Shown: one piece after another, positions 28,993-38,436 of the stretch
How positions within the stretch are numbered: position 1 is the stretch's first letter
How the letters are laid out: each line of letters begins with the position of its first letter
Position numbers and translations under genes: made by a program
The notes under the pieces: model-generated
The model's input: the letters and a program-made list of their open reading frames with translations, nothing else
The model's database searches: none
Told to the model about the DNA's origin: nothing
NCBI GenBank assembly: GCA_944362615.1
Contig: CALVTM010000022.1
Coordinates: forward strand, 1-56,107
Reading direction: 5' to 3'
DNA: 56,107 nucleotides
Source of the DNA: an uncultured Clostridia bacterium
Lineage (GTDB): Bacteria; Bacillota; Clostridia; Christensenellales; Pumilibacteraceae

Positions 28993-30243
28993 TTATTTGC
29001 GGCACTGACCGTCGCCGATGATAGTATACTTAAAGCTTGTCATTTGCTCGAGTCCTATCGGACCTCTCGCATGAAGCTTCTGAGTGGAAATGCCGAGCTC
29101 TGCTCCGAAACCAAATTCAAAGCCGTCAGTAAATCTTGTGGATGCATTGACATAAACAGCAGCGCTGTCGACTTCTTTGAGGAATTTTTCTGCAGCCGAG
29201 TTATTTTTTGTAATAATTGCTTCAGAATGGTGTGTGCTGTACTTGTTTATATGATCGATAGCCTCATCCACTCCCGAAACGATTTTACATGATATCTCGT
29301 ATCCAAGATATTCCTTTGCAAAATCCTCTTCAGATGCAGGTACTATTTTATCAGCAAGTTCCGGACATGCTGCAATCGTTTCTTTGCAACCGTGTACCGT
29401 AACATTATTGTCAATCATAGCGCCGATCAGCAAAGGCGCAACAGTGTCTGCAATATCTCTGTCAATAAGCAGACTCTCAAGAGCGTTGCAGACCCCGGGG
29501 CGTTGGAGCTTGCCGTTAAGAAGTATATTAAGCGCGATTTCCGGATCACCGCTTTTTTCAACATACAAGTGACAGTTTCCGGCGCCTGTCTCAATTACCG
29601 GCATAGTAGAGTTTTTCTTTACGGTTTGGATAAGTTTTGCCGAACCTCTCGGAACGAGCACATCTATAAACTCATCCATATGCATAAATTCCTCAGCGCC
29701 CGCGCGCGAAGTATCCTCTATCAGCTGTATAAACTCACTTTCGTATCCGTTGGCTTTGAGCGCATTCTTAACCACTCTGACAAGCTCCGCATTTGTCCCG
29801 TATGCGTCTTTACTTCCGCGAAGCACTACCGCATTACCGGTCTTTAAACAAAGCGCGATAACGTCACAAGTAACGTTTGGACGAGCCTCATAGATTATGC
29901 CCACCACTCCAAGAGGAACGGCTACACGACTGATGCATAGACCTGCATGATTTACCCATTTTGCAAGTACCTTACCTATCGGATCGTCAAGCGCTATTAC
30001 TTGACGTATTCCTTCTGCAATACCTTTTATGCGATCATCAGTAAGGCGCAGTCTGTCAATCAGATATGCGGGAAGATCTTTTCCTCTTTCAATATCCTTA
30101 GCGTTTTCGCACAATATAGATGAGCTGTTTTCTATAAGCGCATCGGCTATAATTCCCAGCATTTTATTCTTATCGTCCGAAGAAAGCAGTGCCGGATATG
30201 CAACATGCTCTTTCGCGATCTGACAGGTCTCGCGCACAGTCAT
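28993..30243 (-). CDS. proA: Gamma-glutamyl phosphate reductase
   Basis: ProA reduces gamma-glutamyl phosphate with NADPH to glutamate semialdehyde, the second step of proline synthesis. The 416-residue protein has PLGVVGIIYEARPNVT, LKTGNAVVLRGSKDA, VIETGAGNCHLYV and the active cysteine in LQRPGVCNALESLL near 265. The ATG follows GGAGG. It stands without proB; proC is at 850-1635 on the other strand. Confidence 0.96.
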   Translation of the reverse strand: MTVRETCQIAKEHVAYPALLSSDDKNKMLGIIADALIENSSSILCENAKDIERGKDLPAYLIDRLRLTDDRIKGIAEGIRQVIALDDPIGKVLAKWVNHAGLCISRVAVPLGVVGIIYEARPNVTCDVIALCLKTGNAVVLRGSKDAYGTNAELVRVVKNALKANGYESEFIQLIEDTSRAGAEEFMHMDEFIDVLVPRGSAKLIQTVKKNSTMPVIETGAGNCHLYVEKSGDPEIALNILLNGKLQRPGVCNALESLLIDRDIADTVAPLLIGAMIDNNVTVHGCKETIAACPELADKIVPASEEDFAKEYLGYEISCKIVSGVDEAIDHINKYSTHHSEAIITKNNSAAEKFLKEVDSAAVYVNASTRFTDGFEFGFGAELGISTQKLHARGPIGLEQMTSFKYTIIGDGQCRK

Positions 30244-30248
30244 GATAA

Positions 30249-30983
30249 TTATTCCTCCTCGTTGTATTCCGCGTTATGATATACGTTCTGGACGTCGTCG
30301 TTATCTTCAAAAGCGTCAAGCATTTTAAGAAGTTTGTCTCTGCTTTCATTATCGAGAAAAACTGTGTTTTGAGGTATTCTCTCTATTTCTGCTGAAACAT
30401 ATTCTATACCTGCTGCGGTAAGCGCATCGCGTACTGCAGCAAAATCCGTCGGCGAAGTAACTATTTCGTAATAATTGTCGACAACGTCAAAATCTTCAGC
30501 GCCGGCATCAAGTGCAGTCATCATCATTTCATCATCGTCCATACCGCTCTTTTTCTCAATGGTAATAACACCTTTGGTATCAAACATGTATGATACGCAA
30601 CCTGTAGTGCCAAGGCTTCCGCCCGCTTTGTCGAAAATATGACGTACTTCTCCGCCGGTACGATTTTTGTTATCTGTAAGAGCTTCTACGATAACGGCTA
30701 TTCCGTTAGTGCCGTATCCTTCATATACAATGCTTTCGTAGTTTATGCTGCCGAGCTCACCGCTTGCTTTCTGAATGCTTCTGTTGATATTGTCTTTAGG
30801 CATATTATTAGCCTTTGCTTTATCGATAACAGCGCGAAGAGCGGCATTCGAGTTGGGATCAGCACCGCCTGCTTTTACTGCTACGGCTATTTCTCTGCCT
30901 ATTTTTGTAAATATTTTACCTCTGGCTGCGTCAGCCTTGCCCTTCGCTTGTTGAATATTATGCCACTTAGAATGTCCGGACAT
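30249..30983 (-). CDS. YebC/PmpR-family regulatory protein
   Basis: This 244-residue protein has the family start [20 protein letters not shown], then [17 protein letters not shown] and [19 protein letters not shown]. YebC-family members were described as DNA-binding regulators, and some are now reported to help ribosomes at proline-rich stretches. Which role applies cannot be read from sequence. It lies between the TrmH-like methyltransferase and proA. Confidence 0.93.
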   Translation of the reverse strand: MSGHSKWHNIQQAKGKADAARGKIFTKIGREIAVAVKAGGADPNSNAALRAVIDKAKANNMPKDNINRSIQKASGELGSINYESIVYEGYGTNGIAVIVEALTDNKNRTGGEVRHIFDKAGGSLGTTGCVSYMFDTKGVITIEKKSGMDDDEMMMTALDAGAEDFDVVDNYYEIVTSPTDFAAVRDALTAAGIEYVSAEIERIPQNTVFLDNESRDKLLKMLDAFEDNDDVQNVYHNAEYNEEE

Positions 30984-31000
30984 TGTGTTTACCTCTTTGT

Positions 31001-31735
31001 TTATAATTTTTTACGTAAAAATTCATACATTAATACGGCTCCGCTTACAGCCGCATTAAGCGACTCAATTTCTCCTGTCATAGGTATAGAGATGATATTG
31101 TCGCATTTATTTCTCACTTCATCTGATATGCCGTTTGCCTCGCCGCCTATAATAATACAATATTTATTATCTGGCGCCGGATATTCAAATACAGAGGTAC
31201 CGCCCATATCCGCACCAAACAAAACGTAGCCTCTTTCTTTAAGTAAATTCAATGTATCCGCATTAGCGGGAATAACATTGACTTTTACTATGGCAGACAT
31301 AGTACTGCGTACAACCTTGCCTGAATACGCATCCGTGCAATCTTTTACATATACATCGCGGTATCCGGCAGCACATGCGGTACGAATAAGCGTACCCAGA
31401 TTGCCGGGATCTCTGATGCCGTCCAGCATCAATGCGCACTCTCCGTAAGCGGGCTGTGGATCGGGGCGCTTAAGAATTGCCGCTACCCCCTGCGTTGTTA
31501 CGGTTTCACATACGGATGAGAGCAATTCTTTTGAAAAAACGGTTGCATCGGGATATTCATTAATAGCTTCCGGTGTTGTTATTATTTCTTTTATAAGCTC
31601 CGGAGCAGCTTTTATCACATCATTTACCGCTCTTTTCCCTTCAACAACAAATAAGCCCGTTTCTTCTCTGTACTTTTTATGAGTAAGCGACGAAAATAAT
31701 TTTGCCGTTTTATTCGATCGTGAAGTGATGATCAT
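31001..31735 (-). CDS. TrmH/SpoU-family RNA 2'-O-methyltransferase
   Basis: The 244-residue protein has an N-terminal substrate-binding region ([15 protein letters not shown]) and the SPOUT domain with [30 protein letters not shown] and [18 protein letters not shown], the three SpoU motifs that bind SAM in a knot. The target is probably a 23S rRNA or tRNA ribose, but the site is unknown. The start is only about ten bases past the rplT terminator, so it may rely on read-through or an unseen promoter. Confidence 0.9.
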   Translation of the reverse strand: MIITSRSNKTAKLFSSLTHKKYREETGLFVVEGKRAVNDVIKAAPELIKEIITTPEAINEYPDATVFSKELLSSVCETVTTQGVAAILKRPDPQPAYGECALMLDGIRDPGNLGTLIRTACAAGYRDVYVKDCTDAYSGKVVRSTMSAIVKVNVIPANADTLNLLKERGYVLFGADMGGTSVFEYPAPDNKYCIIIGGEANGISDEVRNKCDNIISIPMTGEIESLNAAVSGAVLMYEFLRKKL

Positions 31736-31746
31736 CTTATCAAACC

Positions 31747-31775
31747 AAAAACAGAAGCCGTTAGCTTCTGTTTTT
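31747..31775 (-). terminator. Terminator after rplT
   Basis: AAAAACAGAAGC pairs with GCTTCTGTTTTT around CGTTA, with a T run on the minus strand, five bases past the rplT stop. Confidence 0.85.
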
Positions 31776-31779
31776 ATGA

Positions 31780-32130
31780 TTATTTTGCAGCCTTAGCCTT
31801 TTCAGCAAGTTTAGCGAATGTTGCGCTGTCTGTAACTGCAATGTCAGCAAGTACCTTTCTGTTAAGATCTATACCATTTGCCTTAAGACCGTGCATGAAC
31901 TTGCTGTAAGACATTCCGTTCAGTCTTGCAGCCGCATTTATTCTCGCTATCCAAAGTCTGCGGAAATCTCTCTTTTTGCGGCGACGTCCGATAAACGCGT
32001 ACATCTGAGACTTCATTACGGCTTCGCGTGCTATTCTGTAAGAACGGGACTTGGAACCGAAATAGCCCTTGGCGAGCTTCATTATCTTTCTGCGCTTCTT
32101 AAGTGCGTTTACGCTTCTTTTAATTCTCAT
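31780..32130 (-). CDS. rplT: 50S ribosomal protein L20
   Basis: L20 binds 23S rRNA early in 50S assembly and usually represses its own operon. The 116-residue basic protein has the family stretch [39 protein letters not shown] and the C-terminal [16 protein letters not shown] precedes the ATG. It is the last gene of infC-rpmI-rplT. Confidence 0.98.
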   Translation of the reverse strand: MRIKRSVNALKKRRKIMKLAKGYFGSKSRSYRIAREAVMKSQMYAFIGRRRKKRDFRRLWIARINAAARLNGMSYSKFMHGLKANGIDLNRKVLADIAVTDSATFAKLAEKAKAAK

Positions 32131-32139
32131 GACTATCGA

Positions 32140-32343
32140 TTACCTCCTGCCCTGCAGCATTACTTTTACGGTCTTGGATTCCTCTGCGGAAGCAAGATAA
32201 GCTCCCTGGCGGAGTCTCATTTTTCTCTTACTGTCTTTCTTGGTCAGAATATGATTCTTATTCTGATAATTGCGCTTAACTTTGCCGCTCTTGCTGACGC
32301 GAAAACGTTTCTTCGCGCCGCTATGGCTTTTCATTTTAGGCAT
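32140..32343 (-). CDS. rpmI: 50S ribosomal protein L35
   Basis: L35 is a small basic 50S protein. The 67 residues start [20 protein letters not shown] and contain [12 protein letters not shown], all typical. GGAGGGTAA precedes the start. It lies between infC and rplT in the usual order. Confidence 0.98.
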   Translation of the reverse strand: MPKMKSHSGAKKRFRVSKSGKVKRNYQNKNHILTKKDSKRKMRLRQGAYLASAEESKTVKVMLQGRR

Positions 32344-32367
32344 TTTATATATTACCCTCCGTAAAGT

Positions 32368-32886
32368 TTATTTTTTAGGTGCTATTATCATGAGTATGTT
32401 TCGCCCTTCCGTAGCCGGAGCTTTTTCGATAGAACATACATCCTCGATAATACTGTAAAAGTCATGCATGACTTCAACGCCCAGTTTGGCATGTGCCTGC
32501 TGACGTCCTTTCATTCTGATGGATACCTCGACTTTGCTCCCGGCAGCACAAAATTTTGCCGCAGCGCGGGCTTTGGTCTCAAGGTCATGCCTGTCGATGG
32601 TCATGGAAAGCCATATCTTTTTAAGCTCGTTTTGCTTTTGATTCTTTTTGGCTTCCTTTTCCTTCTTGGATTTTTCGAATTTGTATTTACTGTAATCCAT
32701 CAGCTTGCATACAGGCGGTTTTGCCTGCGGGCTGATTTTTACGAGGTCAAGATTGCGTTCGTCCGCTATCTTGTTTGCCGCATCTGCGCTCATAATGCCG
32801 AGCTGCTCCCCGTCTTCGCCGATAAGACGAATTTCACGGTCGCGGATCTTCTGATTGATTTCCACCTCAGGCTGCTTGTTTATAAT
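32368..32886 (-). CDS. infC: Translation initiation factor IF-3, ATT start
   Basis: IF-3 keeps 30S subunits free and checks the start codon. From the ATT at 32884-32886 the protein is 172 residues. It has the N-domain (INQKIRDREIRLIGEDGEQLG, PPVCKLMDYSKYKFE) and the C-domain ending NILMIIAPKK. The ATT sits six bases after GGAGGG, while the ATG at 32934 has no ribosome-binding site and lies inside a leader hairpin. An ATT start is classic for infC, because IF-3 itself discriminates against it and so controls its own level. Confidence 0.93.
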   Translation of the reverse strand: MINKQPEVEINQKIRDREIRLIGEDGEQLGIMSADAANKIADERNLDLVKISPQAKPPVCKLMDYSKYKFEKSKKEKEAKKNQKQNELKKIWLSMTIDRHDLETKARAAAKFCAAGSKVEVSIRMKGRQQAHAKLGVEVMHDFYSIIEDVCSIEKAPATEGRNILMIIAPKK

Positions 32887-32891
32887 AGTTT

Positions 32892-33021
32892 CCCTCCATA
32901 AAAGAATGAGCGCGGAAGCAGAATCCACGCTCATACAAAATTACATAACTGAAATTGCTATGAAAAATTGTGTTACCGTTCCGAGCATGCCCGAACGGTG
33001 AGACCGAAATCTGCTTTCAAC
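32892..33021 (-). promoter_or_regulatory. Structured leader of the infC-rpmI-rplT operon
   Basis: The transcript from the promoter at 33028-33057 carries a helix with ACCGTTC and GAACGGT, closed below by GTGTT and AACAC. It then has a second hairpin, ATGAGCG with CGCTCAT, followed by TCTTTT just before the GGAGGG site. That second hairpin looks like a terminator or attenuator. In Firmicutes this operon is often controlled by L20 binding to such a leader. I cannot confirm the exact Rfam class. Confidence 0.65.
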
Positions 33022-33027
33022 ACGAAT

Positions 33028-33057
33028 ATTATATGCTAATTCCGATTAGTTTGTCAA
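33028..33057 (-). promoter_or_regulatory. Promoter of infC operon
   Basis: TTGACA (33052-33057) and TATAAT (33028-33033) are separated by 18 bases. Confidence 0.75.
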
Positions 33058-33066
33058 CTGTTTTAC

Positions 33067-35007
33067 TTAATTTTCCGAAGAAAATGTCTTGATCTCATTA
33101 TTGATTCTGCTTACAAAATCATCAAAAGACATGGTTCCGAGGTCGCCGAGTTTTCTGCCTCTTACCGATACTTTATCTTCTGCCGCTTCCCTGTCTCCGA
33201 TAATAAGCATGTAAGGCGTTTTCTCAAGCTGTGCTTCCCTGATCTTAAAGCCTATCTTTTCATTACGAAGATCCGCTGTTGCTCTTATTCCCAGTGTGCG
33301 CAATTTTTCTACAGTCTCTTTGCACTTATCTGCAGTTCTGTCTGTAAGCGCAAGCACTTTAACCTGGTTCGGTGACATCCATACGGGGAATGCGCCGGCA
33401 TACTTTTCGATAAGCATTGCAATAGTACGCTCATAGCTTCCGATAGATGAACGGTGTATGACCATAGGACGCTTGCGTGTGCCGTCTTCTGCGACATAGA
33501 ACATATCAAATCTTTCAGCGGCGGCAAAGTCAAGCTGGATTGTTATGATGGTATCTTCTTTGCCCCAAACATTACGAGCCTGCAGGTCAAGTTTGGGACC
33601 GTAGAATGCTGCTTCACCATCCGCCTCGACATAATCGATATTAAGATCATCAAGTATCTTTTTCATAAGTGTCTGAGTTTCAGTCCAGGCTTTGGGGTCA
33701 TTTATATACTTGCTCTTTTTCTTGGGATCCCATTTAGAGAAACGGTACGTTATTTCATCAGAAATACCAAGGCATTTTTCCATATAAAGTATCAGTTCAA
33801 ATACACCTTTAAATTCTTCTTCAACATGCTCGGGAGCGCATATGATATGAGCTTCCGAAAGTGTGAACTGACGTACTCTTGTCAAGCCGTGCATTTCTCC
33901 ACTGCTTTCATTTCTGAAAAGAGTGGAAGTTTCATTGTATCTGCAAGGTAGGTCGCGGTAACTCTTTATACCGTTTTTGTATATGAGGTACTGGAACGGA
34001 CAGGTCATAGGACGAAGCGCAATAACTTCTTCGTCTATTGCTTCATCGCCAAGCACGAACATTCCGTCCTTGTAATGATCCCAGTGTCCGGAAATTTTAT
34101 AAAGGTCGCTCTTTGCCATATACGGCGTTTTCGTAAGCATATAGCCACGGCGCTCTTCCTCATCTTCCACAAAGCGTTGAAGTATCTGGAAAAGTTTTGC
34201 GCCATTGGGCATAAGTAAAGGAAGACCCTGACCGACAAGCTCATCCGTCATGAAAATACCGAGCTCTCTGCCAAGCTTATTATGATCGCGCTTTTTAGCT
34301 TCCTCTATAGCTTCAAGATATTCTGTGAGCTCCGATTTCTTTTCAAAAGCTGTACCGTAAATACGCGTAAGCATCTTATTCTGCTCATTGCCGCGCCAGT
34401 AAGCGCCTGTTATTTGTGTAAGTTTGAAGCACTTTACCTTACCTGTGCTCATAAGATGAGGACCAGCGCAGAGATCAACAAAATTACCCTGAGAGTAAAG
34501 GGTTATTTCACTTCCACGGGGCAGATCTTCAATAAGCTGCAGTTTATATATTTCATCAAACCCGCGCATTTTAGTAACGGCCTGTTTTCTCGTTACAACG
34601 CTGCGTTCAATGGGAAGATCCGCTTTGATTATGGACTCCATTTCTTTTTCGATGCGAGGCAGGTCCTCCATGGTTATAGGAGAAGGAAAATCAAAATCAT
34701 AATAAAAACCTGTTTTTATCGCCGGACCTATAGCAAGCTTTACTCCGGGATAAAGGTTTTTAACTGCCTGTGCAAGTATGTGAGAACATGTATGGCGATA
34801 TGCGTTTCTGCCCTCTTCATCTTTGAAAGTAAGAAACTCTACAGTACAATCGCTATCTATTGTGCGGCTAAGATCGACAAGCTTACCATCTACTTTTGCG
34901 ATAAGCGCATTTCTTGCGAGTCCTTCGCTTATGCGCTTTGCAACATCGAGCAGCTTTTCACCCTGTTCAACATCTATGGTTGAGCCGTCTTTTAAAGTAA
35001 CCGTCAT
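33067..35007 (-). CDS. thrS: Threonyl-tRNA synthetase
   Basis: ThrRS charges tRNA-Thr. The 646-residue protein has an N-terminal TGS domain (1-65) and the editing domain with HTCSHILAQAVK near 73 and the later Cys/His site (DLCAGPHL). The class II core has the motif 2 region RYNETSTLFRNESSGEMHGLTRVRQF, written here in two parts (RYNETSTLFRNE, then SSGEMHGLTRVRQF), and motif 3 RPMVIHRSSIGSYER. The anticodon-binding domain is at the C-terminus. A GGAGGG precedes the ATG. It is a single gene controlled by the T-box at 35048-35260. Confidence 0.97.
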   Translation of the reverse strand: MTVTLKDGSTIDVEQGEKLLDVAKRISEGLARNALIAKVDGKLVDLSRTIDSDCTVEFLTFKDEEGRNAYRHTCSHILAQAVKNLYPGVKLAIGPAIKTGFYYDFDFPSPITMEDLPRIEKEMESIIKADLPIERSVVTRKQAVTKMRGFDEIYKLQLIEDLPRGSEITLYSQGNFVDLCAGPHLMSTGKVKCFKLTQITGAYWRGNEQNKMLTRIYGTAFEKKSELTEYLEAIEEAKKRDHNKLGRELGIFMTDELVGQGLPLLMPNGAKLFQILQRFVEDEEERRGYMLTKTPYMAKSDLYKISGHWDHYKDGMFVLGDEAIDEEVIALRPMTCPFQYLIYKNGIKSYRDLPCRYNETSTLFRNESSGEMHGLTRVRQFTLSEAHIICAPEHVEEEFKGVFELILYMEKCLGISDEITYRFSKWDPKKKSKYINDPKAWTETQTLMKKILDDLNIDYVEADGEAAFYGPKLDLQARNVWGKEDTIITIQLDFAAAERFDMFYVAEDGTRKRPMVIHRSSIGSYERTIAMLIEKYAGAFPVWMSPNQVKVLALTDRTADKCKETVEKLRTLGIRATADLRNEKIGFKIREAQLEKTPYMLIIGDREAAEDKVSVRGRKLGDLGTMSFDDFVSRINNEIKTFSSEN

Positions 35008-35047
35008 ATTTTTACCCTCCGTATTTCTCTATAACTTTTATAAAATA

Positions 35048-35260
35048 AAAAGTCCTTAAGATTATCTTAAGGACGACTTTTTAAATCGTGGTTCCACCTT
35101 ATTTTGTCGAAAATTTACGACCTTGTTCTATGCCTTTCGCAGGCATGCGTTCGCTCCAAGGTGGTTTCGCTCGGGAGATATGTGCATCCGTTTCAGCCAC
35201 GCGGATGCTCTCTTATCCACATCATGTTTCCTTTGTTACTTGTCCCTGAATATGCAAAAT
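35048..35260 (-). promoter_or_regulatory. T-box riboswitch, Thr specific, upstream of thrS
   Basis: The conserved T-box AAGGTGGAACCACG is followed by a terminator in which GTCCTTAAGA pairs with TCTTAAGGAC before a T run (35048-35073). Stem I lies further upstream (CATCCG paired with CGGATG), and a specifier ACC (Thr codon) followed by A is visible in AAACCACC. Uncharged tRNA-Thr should favour the antiterminator and switch on thrS. Confidence 0.9.
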
Positions 35261-35274
35261 CTAATTGTACGGTT

Positions 35275-35303
35275 ATTTTAACTCATAAAATGCCGCTTGT
35301 CAA
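35275..35303 (-). promoter_or_regulatory. Promoter of thrS
   Basis: TTGACA (35298-35303) and TAAAAT (35275-35280), spacer 17, directly upstream of the T-box leader. Confidence 0.75.
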
Positions 35304-35346
35304 GTAGAATGCATACGATTTTTAGTTTGGAAAAAATTTATAGAAG

Positions 35347-35724
35347 TCAATTCGCTTTACTCGCGGAATAATCCTCTAATATTTTCGTAGCTAATAAACA
35401 GATCAGCTCCCCTGATCTTATCGGATATTTTTCCGAATACACAGTATATCCGAAATATTCGTTGAGCTTATTCATTCTGCCTTCGTTAATACATTTATTT
35501 ATGACATTTCTTATTGCACGCTCTACGGCAACGCCAGATTTTCGAACGGTTTTGCCCACTTCTGAGTATAGCTTGCATATGGAAATGCCATTTACTCCGT
35601 GTGAAGCCGCAATGTATACCGATTCGGTAAGATGTGAAAAACTTACGGTATTAGGATAAATTCCCATGCCGATCAGGTATACCGACATGGATTTGTTTAC
35701 AAAAGCTCTGAGGTCGTCGTGCAT
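35347..35724 (-). CDS. Stand-alone Spo0A C-terminal DNA-binding domain protein
   Basis: The 125-residue protein aligns along its whole length with the effector domain of Spo0A. It shares the start pattern of a helix ending LIGMGI, then SICKLYSEVGK, the recognition region VERAIRNVIN (67-76), the FGYTV block (91-95) and P-x-x-SGELI (101-108). Spo0A normally has a receiver domain with a phosphorylated Asp before this; here the ATG, preceded by GGAGG, leaves none. It should bind 0A-box-like DNA without phospho-control, or compete with or partner a full Spo0A elsewhere. It is monocistronic, with a consensus promoter that holds a palindrome (35782-35801). Confidence 0.85.
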   Translation of the reverse strand: MHDDLRAFVNKSMSVYLIGMGIYPNTVSFSHLTESVYIAASHGVNGISICKLYSEVGKTVRKSGVAVERAIRNVINKCINEGRMNKLNEYFGYTVYSEKYPIRSGELICLLATKILEDYSASKAN

Positions 35725-35775
35725 ATTGTGTTTCCTCCGTGTTAGTTTCCCCGTTTAATCGATGGATCGTGAGGA

Positions 35776-35804
35776 ATTATAACATTATTTCTAAATAATG
35801 TCAA
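35776..35804 (-). promoter_or_regulatory. Promoter of the Spo0A-C-like gene
   Basis: TTGACA (35799-35804), 17 bases, TATAAT (35776-35781). The leader of about 45 bases carries GGAGG before the ATG. Confidence 0.78.
35782..35801. promoter_or_regulatory. Palindrome filling the promoter spacer (candidate operator)
   Basis: ACATTATTT and AAATAATGT are exact reverse complements with two bases between. They span the promoter spacer and the last three bases of the -35 box. A bound protein would block polymerase. The remaining gap to 36020 shows no gene. Confidence 0.45.
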
Positions 35805-36021
35805 TCAATATATTTAAAAACAACAAAATTAGACATTTTTCGTTCAAATACTACAATAATATACACCATAATTGTGTTTAAAAATTGCTTAATTTTAATG
35901 TTTATAAGGTATTGAGACGAATAACAGTGAAGCGCAATTAAATATTTTTGTGCAGATCGTCAGTTTGGATAAGACTTTTTCTAATAAAGTATGTTTAATA
36001 ACATGTTTTGAATAAGATAAA

Positions 36022-36058
36022 AACAGCGAAAAACGTAAAATATTACATTTTCGCTGTT
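36022..36058 (-). terminator. Terminator of the pheST-U32-mutS2 operon
   Basis: AACAGCGAAAA and the complementary TTTTCGCTGTT flank an A/T-rich loop just past the mutS2 stop, with TTTT following on the minus strand. Confidence 0.72.
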
Positions 36059-36081
36059 CAATTACAGATATTCTTGATTAA

Positions 36082-38436
36082 TTATTTTAATTCAACTATG
36101 GTTACACCCATGTCGCCCTCTCCATGTCTGCCGTATCTGAAAGATTTGACAGCCGGATGTGAGCGTAAATATGATTGTATACCTTTTCCGAGAGCGCCGG
36201 TTCCTTTGCCATGTACGATTCTTAACTCATTCAGTTTAACACGCGCGGCATTATCCAACCAAGGCTCTATCGCATCTATGGCATCAAGTACTGTTTCGCC
36301 TATAACGTTGATTTCTTTATTTATGGGTGCTGATTGTGCCGGTTGAGCTTGTTTTATTTCCGTTCTGCTCTTTTTAACTGCGGTAATTTCCACGGGCTTT
36401 GAAAGATCGGAATATTTTACCTTGACGCTTTTGCCCAGGCAATTTATTTCAGCTTCCTTTTTGTCTGGTTTAATTTTTGCCACATATCCCTCAGCTCCGA
36501 GACTGTTCACAATTACCTTGGCTCCGGGGATTATTTCAGATTCCGTAATATTTTCCGTGAGGACGCTGGTCATCGACTCACCGTCTTCATAAGCGAGGTT
36601 TTCAAGGCGCTTTAAATCTTTTTTGGCTTTTAGTATTGCCTGTTCATCGGCTTCTTTCAACTCTTGCTTAATTTGTTCGACTAAATCGTTGGCTTTTTCT
36701 ACTGCCTTATTGACCAGGCGTTTTGTTTCAGCCTTCGCGTTTGTGTTAATTCTGTCCAGTGCTTCTTTTACTTTCTTTTCGTCGCCGGCTATTTTAGACA
36801 AACGTTCTTCAGCATCTTTTTTCATTGATTCGGCAGCTTCCAGCTCTGCTTCAGCACGTGAACGTATGGAAAAGGCCTCCGCGAGCAGCGATTCGTAATT
36901 CTCCTCTCTGTTCAATGAATCTTCTGCTGTCTTAATGATTGCCGGGGATAATCCGAGCGCTTTAGCGGTTTCAAGTGCATTACTGACCCCGGGGTACCCC
37001 ATCAGAAGCTTATATGTGGGCGCAAGAGTATCGGGATCAAATTGCATGCCGGCATTCATGATTTTGCCGCTTGCCATTGCATGCTCTTTTAACCGCGGAT
37101 AGTGAGTTGTTATGATAGCTTTGGCTTTTGTTTCGGCGATATATTCCATAACTCCGATACCAAGCGCTGCGCCTTCATCAGGTGATGTGCTGCTGCCGAT
37201 TTCATCAAGCAATATCAGGCTTTCATTTGTAAAAGATGAAGTGATCTCTGCAAGGTTTTTTATGTGGGATGAAAATGTAGACAGGTTTTGTGAAATATTC
37301 TGATCATCTCCTATATCACAAAAAATACGGTCAAATACCGCCATTATGCTTCCCTTTTTGCATGGAATAAGCATCCCGCATGACAGCATACACGATAAGA
37401 GACCGACTGTTTTCAATGATGCCGTTTTGCCTCCGGTGTTAGGTCCGGATATCAATAGGATATTATAATCCCCGCCTACTTCAATGTCGATTGGGACTAC
37501 GCGCTCGCGCGGAATAAGCGGATGCCTTGCTCCGACCAGTTTTACGCGTTCTGCAAAATTTATTTCGGGAACTATGCCGTCAATATTCTCGCCGTATCTG
37601 CCCAGCCCGAAATATACATCAAGTATCGTAAGCCTTTCTGAAGCATCCGTAATATTGTCAGACTGTGATAAAACTCTTTCTGAAAAAACGCCAAGTATTC
37701 TCTCGATTTCTCTCTGCTCATCTCCTTCAAGCTTAACGATATCGTTGTTCATTGACACGATCTCAAAAGGCTCTATATAGAGAGTTGATCCGGTTGCTGA
37801 CTGATCGTGTAATAAGCCCTGTACATTTTTTCGGCACTCGCTTTTGACCGGTAAAACATATCTTCCGCCACGTACTGTGTAGAAATTATCGCGTAGATAT
37901 TCGGAAAATTCATTACTGCGGGTATACGACGATAGTTTATCCGTCAGCTTGTTTTTCATTGAGCGTAAGCGTACGCGTATGTCTCTGAGCGTGTCGCTGG
38001 CGGCATCACTCATCTCGTTTTCGGAAATTATATCTCGTCTGATGTCGTCTTCGAGCGACTTATCTGCAAAAATTCTCAGTGCGATATCCTTAATTTTATC
38101 AACATCTTCTGGAAATGCCTCGAGTGTGCTTTTTGCCAGACGGGCACTTCGCAATAATGTGGAGACATCAATGAGTTCTTTCATTGAAAGAGTAGCGCCT
38201 GCACGCACCTTTTCTATGATTTCATCGGTATCTGCAAAATACTCTATTCCGCCGTATCTGTATACCGAAAGCAGTTTTTCCGCCTGTTCGGTAAATTGTA
38301 ACCTGTTCTTGACTTCACTCAGCTCGCCCGACGGACGCAGTGATAGAATCTGCTGTCTGCCTTTCGTCGAAATTGCGTTTTCGGCAGCCTGACTTAATAT
38401 TTTATTGAATTCAAGGGTGACTAAAGGATCGTTCAT
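36082..38436 (-). CDS. mutS2: Endonuclease MutS2
   Basis: MutS2 lacks the mismatch-binding domain of MutS and is linked to suppression of recombination or rescue of collided ribosomes. The 784 residues hold an N-terminal lever/clamp region and an ATPase with ISGPNTGGKTASLKT near 328 and DEIGSSTSPDEGAALG near 408. A long coiled-coil of Glu/Lys/Ala follows (about 515-625), then a C-terminal Smr nuclease domain with LRIVHGKGTGALGKGI near 750. GGAG precedes the ATG. It is last in the pheST operon. Confidence 0.95.
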   Translation of the reverse strand: MNDPLVTLEFNKILSQAAENAISTKGRQQILSLRPSGELSEVKNRLQFTEQAEKLLSVYRYGGIEYFADTDEIIEKVRAGATLSMKELIDVSTLLRSARLAKSTLEAFPEDVDKIKDIALRIFADKSLEDDIRRDIISENEMSDAASDTLRDIRVRLRSMKNKLTDKLSSYTRSNEFSEYLRDNFYTVRGGRYVLPVKSECRKNVQGLLHDQSATGSTLYIEPFEIVSMNNDIVKLEGDEQREIERILGVFSERVLSQSDNITDASERLTILDVYFGLGRYGENIDGIVPEINFAERVKLVGARHPLIPRERVVPIDIEVGGDYNILLISGPNTGGKTASLKTVGLLSCMLSCGMLIPCKKGSIMAVFDRIFCDIGDDQNISQNLSTFSSHIKNLAEITSSFTNESLILLDEIGSSTSPDEGAALGIGVMEYIAETKAKAIITTHYPRLKEHAMASGKIMNAGMQFDPDTLAPTYKLLMGYPGVSNALETAKALGLSPAIIKTAEDSLNREENYESLLAEAFSIRSRAEAELEAAESMKKDAEERLSKIAGDEKKVKEALDRINTNAKAETKRLVNKAVEKANDLVEQIKQELKEADEQAILKAKKDLKRLENLAYEDGESMTSVLTENITESEIIPGAKVIVNSLGAEGYVAKIKPDKKEAEINCLGKSVKVKYSDLSKPVEITAVKKSRTEIKQAQPAQSAPINKEINVIGETVLDAIDAIEPWLDNAARVKLNELRIVHGKGTGALGKGIQSYLRSHPAVKSFRYGRHGEGDMGVTIVELK

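Noticed and set aside
32887..32934. An ATG start for infC 16 codons upstream
   Set aside because: It lies in the leader hairpin without a ribosome-binding site, while ATT at 32886 follows GGAGGG and gives normal IF-3 length.
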